Origin: Distichodus sexfasciatus
Lineage: Eukaryota; Chordata; Actinopteri; Characiformes; Distichodontidae
Direction: 5' to 3'
Assembly (NCBI GenBank): GCA_032718565.1
Contig: JAVGVS010000010.1
Coordinates: 3,972,318-4,036,317, forward strand
DNA: 64,000 bases
In this document: piece by piece, positions 60,612 to 64,000 of the stretch
Position numbering within the stretch: position 1 is the first letter of the stretch
Layout: each line of letters opens with the position of its first letter
Translations under genes and position numbers: made by a program
The notes under the pieces: generated by a model
What the model saw: the letters and a program-made list of their open reading frames with translations, nothing else
Database searches by the model: none
What the model was told of the DNA's origin: nothing

Positions 60612-62963
60612 CTGAATGCTAGCGGACAATTAAATGCCAGTTTAAACCCTCACAGAATACTGAGCCTAAGTGTCTCTGTGTAACTTTCTCTTCTCATTAG
60701 TGCAGTCATCTACATGCGGTGGACTTTCCACACATTGCATTGAGCTCTCCATATTGCGGCCATTTGGGGAATTTGCAGCTACAAAACACACACACATTGT
60801 GGAAGGCCCAACAATGGGATCCAGCCCAAGAGCAGTGCAGAAACTGAGCGGGAGGAAACGCTGGAGTCATGCCACATGTTTGCAGAATCCAAGGCTTTTG
60901 ATCAGACTCCATGTGGTACAGTACAGTATAATTATGGACTGTTTGGAGCTAAACCTGTTACAGGATTAAATGAAAGGCATTGCACCTTGTGGTCAAGGAA
61001 GGTTAATTAAGCTGGGTGTTGTAGGAAAGACCTGTTATGCACCAACAAAGTGTCATTTTGAACAAGCCATAAACACAGTGAACAAATTGTAGATTGCAAA
61101 GTCTACTTCTTGAACTGATTTTTTTTTTTTTTTTAACTAAGAAATGTAATTATTCAAAGCACAGAGAAGTTTGCCACAGACACCTCTGTGTGGAGTCTAT
61201 GTTTGGACAGGCGTAGGTGCTTGTGAAGACCTGATTGTGCACTAAAAAGTGGGACCTTTGAGATTTGTCAAGCTCTGTGAGGACATTTTTATAAACCTGG
61301 AACTTACCTTTTTAATAGATAAGTTCCAGGTTTTATGTACCAGAGTGTCAATATTTGCTTTTGGTTACTGAGTTAAAGGTTAGGATTAGGTGTGGGGTTT
61401 TAGGGATGAACAGTGGTATTAACTAATGTGATCCACAGCCGAGTCATTGCCTCTCCCAGGTTTTCTCCGCAAAGTCTTACCGTAACACTGTTTTCTCACA
61501 GCTCTTGCTGATGTTACTATACATTGCTCCAGTGAGGCACCTGATTAGCAGCTCATGTTGAGAGTGTCTGCTGAAGTGTTGTGCTGTGAGCTGCCATTCA
61601 TTTCTTCCTTTGCCTAGGCCACAACTTTTCAGGTTGTGTGCTTCAGCAGCACACAGTCAGTGAGATTAAAGAAAACTAGCCTATGCACTTTCTGGATGAG
61701 AATTGTATATGAAATGTTCCATTATATATGAAATGTTCCAAACAATAGACTAACTTACTCATTGGAATAAGTAGATTTGCTTTGGAGGTACTGTAACTGA
61801 TGTGTATTAGGTCTAAGCCATGATTACACTGACTCAGACTAAATCAGTATTACTAAAGTAGCTACAAAACGTCCTAAATAACTCCAGCGTGTCTTTAAAG
61901 GGGTTTAACAGGAAGTCATTTTTTGTAACACTTGTTTTCCCTGGGACTGCAAATATACAGTGATGGTATGCACTATTTTTGCTTTCATTGCAAAATGCTT
62001 TTATGTTTTTTCAGCTATTGTTCCCTTTTTATTATTATTAAAAATGAACAAACATTAGAGGATGCAATTCTATTTAAAACATAACTTGTATAAACATCCA
62101 GTGTTGGGATGATTGCTTCACCTCTACCCTGCCCATCTTCTTCGTAACCTCTACTTCACATCAACTTTTAAACATCTTTTATTATGTTGTGAAAGCCAAG
62201 CTCTAGTCCCACTGGGGACTTTTATGTCACTTTTAAAAGGCCTTAGAAGTGCATGAATCTTCTCACGCACCAGCTGTGCTGCAGTATGCAAACAGAACAT
62301 ACTCAGTTTTACAAGACACATCAAGTTGCAGCATTTCCTGTTTTGTCTAGCTCTTCCCCTTTACGCCAATTTAGCTCTCACCAGATAGGCAGATTTTGTG
62401 TGTGTGTTTGTGTGTGTTCAAACAGTGCAAGTGAAACAGAGATAAGGAAACTGGTTTTATAGCTGACCTTTCCTGACGGAACACCTTGGCGGCAAGTCTC
62501 ATTTGCATCCTCTTGTTCCGCGGTTGTCATGGTGACATGGCCCCGGGGGCTGCGGAGTGAGCGGAAGCTGTAGTGGGGATGAGGAAGGGACAGGCTGGAC
62601 GTGCCCTCACCATCAGCCTTGTCTTCCTTTATGACTCATTTGGAAGCACATCTGCGCCTTTCGCATGCCTAGGTACACGCAAAGCCGGCGCTGCAGTTGA
62701 ATGGTGCCCGTGTTGATGCGGAGGCGTGTGGCGCGCATGAGCAACGAGACGGACTCATGACTCTACTGGTGTTTTCTGATGGTGGCTCTGCGGGTTTTTA
62801 CTAAAAATAGGATAATTGCAGAGGTAGTGCTGATTTGTTCCTCAGCCATAGTGCCACACTCCGAGTGAAGGCCAGGATATATTGAGCATAACTAAAGCTC
62901 AGGTAAAAGAGGACAGTTTATGGCTCTATTCAGAGTGACACTGCAGAAATTCTAATTAGAGAA

Positions 62964-63004
62964 CATATATAAATATATATATATATTATATATATATATA
63001 TAAT
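62964..63004. repeat. (TA)n tract
   Basis: AT-alternating stretch with small interruptions in smap2 intron 1. Confidence 0.85.
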
Positions 63005-63180
63005 AGTATTGTGCAAAAAGTTTAAGGCAGTGTGAAAAAAATGCTGTAAACAAAGAATGCTTTCAAAATGGAAGTGTTAATCTCATTTAATTTCATCAGG
63101 TCTGAAACAGAAGAATCATCCACAATTACAATCAATAAATAAGTCAAAATTAACAAATTATTAGAGGCGGCAAGGTAAGC
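63005..63180. repeat. dispersed fish repeat adjoining the (TA)n tract
   Basis: GTGCAAAAAGTTTAAGGCAG, then AATGCTTTCAAAATGGAAGTG and a conserved tail. I recognise the text as a common fish interspersed sequence but cannot assign a family. Confidence 0.4.
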
Positions 63181-63341
63181 TCAGTTTGGCATTAAAGTAA
63201 GTCACTCTGGATAAACTGTAAAATGTACATGTTGGGTAAGAAAAACCAAAACTACAATATGTAATGCAAATTCCCTCAAGTGGGACCTTTAACAGTATCC
63301 ATACCAAATTATTATCAGTGAAGTAAGACAATACTCATGAC

Positions 63342-63464
63342 CTGTGGAGGACACAGTGCTGCCGATAGAGGGCCTTCTGGTTGAGGAAGGAAAGACAGTG
63401 GAAATGCATCTTCTCAAGGGAGTTGCTGTCGAAGTAGGAGTCTGGGTGGACGATGGGGCAGGTC
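63342..63464 (-). CDS. unidentified Cys/His-rich exon candidate on the minus strand
   Basis: A 123-bp segment with an acceptor (TTGCAG) at its 5' side and a GTCATG donor-like site at its 3' side. One frame is open throughout and reads TCPIVHPDSYFDSNS, then EKMHFHCLSFLNQK and ALYRQHCVLHR. It has four Cys and six His with protein-like composition, reminiscent of a zinc-binding segment. If translation continued past the donor it would stop at once (Ser, then TGA), so it could be an internal or a terminal exon. It lies antisense inside smap2 intron 1. I do not recognise the family; a domesticated transposon remnant is possible. Confidence 0.35.
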
Positions 63465-63699
63465 CTGCAATGTGAGAGAGAACCATAGATATAAGTTGGG
63501 GTCGCGGGGGGGACTGGAGCCTATCCCGGGAACTTACGGGCGCAAGGCGGCCTCTCCCTCTCTGTCTTACACGTCTTTATTTTTTCCAGCAAGAAATGTA
63601 CTGTATTACTGTATCTTTGTTAGTGGTGGGCCGTTATTGGCGTTAACGTGCTGCGTTAACGTGAGACTCTTATCGGGCGATTAAAAAAAATATCGGACA

Positions 63700-63813
63700 G
63701 TAGCTTGCTGAAGTACCTCAGTGGCATCTTTACCGGTTTGGGACTTAAACTGGTGACCTTCTGATCACAGGGTCAACTCCCTGGCCGTAAACGTTACACT
63801 ACCGACTGCTTTG
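63700..63813 (-). mobile_element. tRNA-derived SINE fragment
   Basis: Head half of the same family on the minus strand, antisense to smap2. Confidence 0.65.
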
Positions 63814-64000
63814 AGCGCCACTTACTGCAGTTGAGGTGAATGTGAAATAATTGTGATACTGATTAGAATTCTTATTGCCTATCCAAAGTCATACTTAAGA
63901 TAGGACAGCCTTTAAATCTTGACCTTCAAGCCTCTTTACCACTACACAAACCTCATATGTACATATAGAATCTATTTTTGCTCTTTCCGTGCATTGGCTG

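Larger units (their letters stand above)
59063..64000 (+). other. smap2: smap2 intron 1 (incomplete)
   Basis: Nearly 5 kb of intron. It holds two minus-strand open segments of unknown nature (60329-60611 and 63342-63464), a (TA)n tract (62964-63004), a dispersed repeat (63005-63180), a short LINE/SINE-type fragment with GGGTCGCGGGG (63498-63555) and a partial antisense SINE (63700-63813). A GC-richer patch at 62500-62760 has no coding signal that I recognise. The rest is plain AT-rich sequence. Confidence 0.6.

Overview
The window is vertebrate genomic DNA, almost certainly from a ray-finned fish. It has long GT-AG introns, dispersed tRNA-derived SINEs, MITE-like and hAT-like DNA elements, L2-type LINE tails and many (TG)n tracts. 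An otophysan fish is plausible but not proven. Three protein-coding genes are recognised by translating exons and comparing them with remembered human proteins; no database was searched.

Region 1 (1-35112, + strand) holds the 3' two thirds of col16a1, collagen alpha-1(XVI). I place 53 exons coding about 1156 residues. The start of the gene, including its thrombospondin-like N-terminal domain, lies to the left. Region 2 (35113-39852) is the tail-to-tail gap: the col16a1 3' UTR, a long (TG)n tract, an 0.8 kb G-rich minisatellite and dispersed repeats. Region 3 (39853-56920, - strand) is a complete col9a2, collagen alpha-2(IX): 32 coding exons and 691 residues by my count, close to the human gene. 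Region 4 (56921-58959) is a head-to-head intergenic stretch ending in a CpG-rich smap2 promoter. Region 5 (58960-64000) has coding exon 1 of smap2, an ArfGAP protein, and part of its first intron, which carries two unexplained open segments on the opposite strand.

Both collagens are FACITs: short triple helices broken by non-collagenous (NC) domains. Type IX coats cartilage fibrils and type XVI joins fibrillar or fibrillin-containing assemblies, so both work in the extracellular matrix. smap2 acts in membrane traffic and is functionally unrelated. The order col16a1 > < col9a2 / smap2 > matches the human 6q13 neighbourhood COL19A1 > < COL9A1 ... SMAP1, suggesting an old duplicated block that this fish keeps intact and human chromosome 1 has split.

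Other notable points are a fully sense-oriented SINE set in the collagen introns, a 27-bp exon framed by UG repeats, a possible decayed collagen exon next to it, and a GC-AG intron in col9a2.
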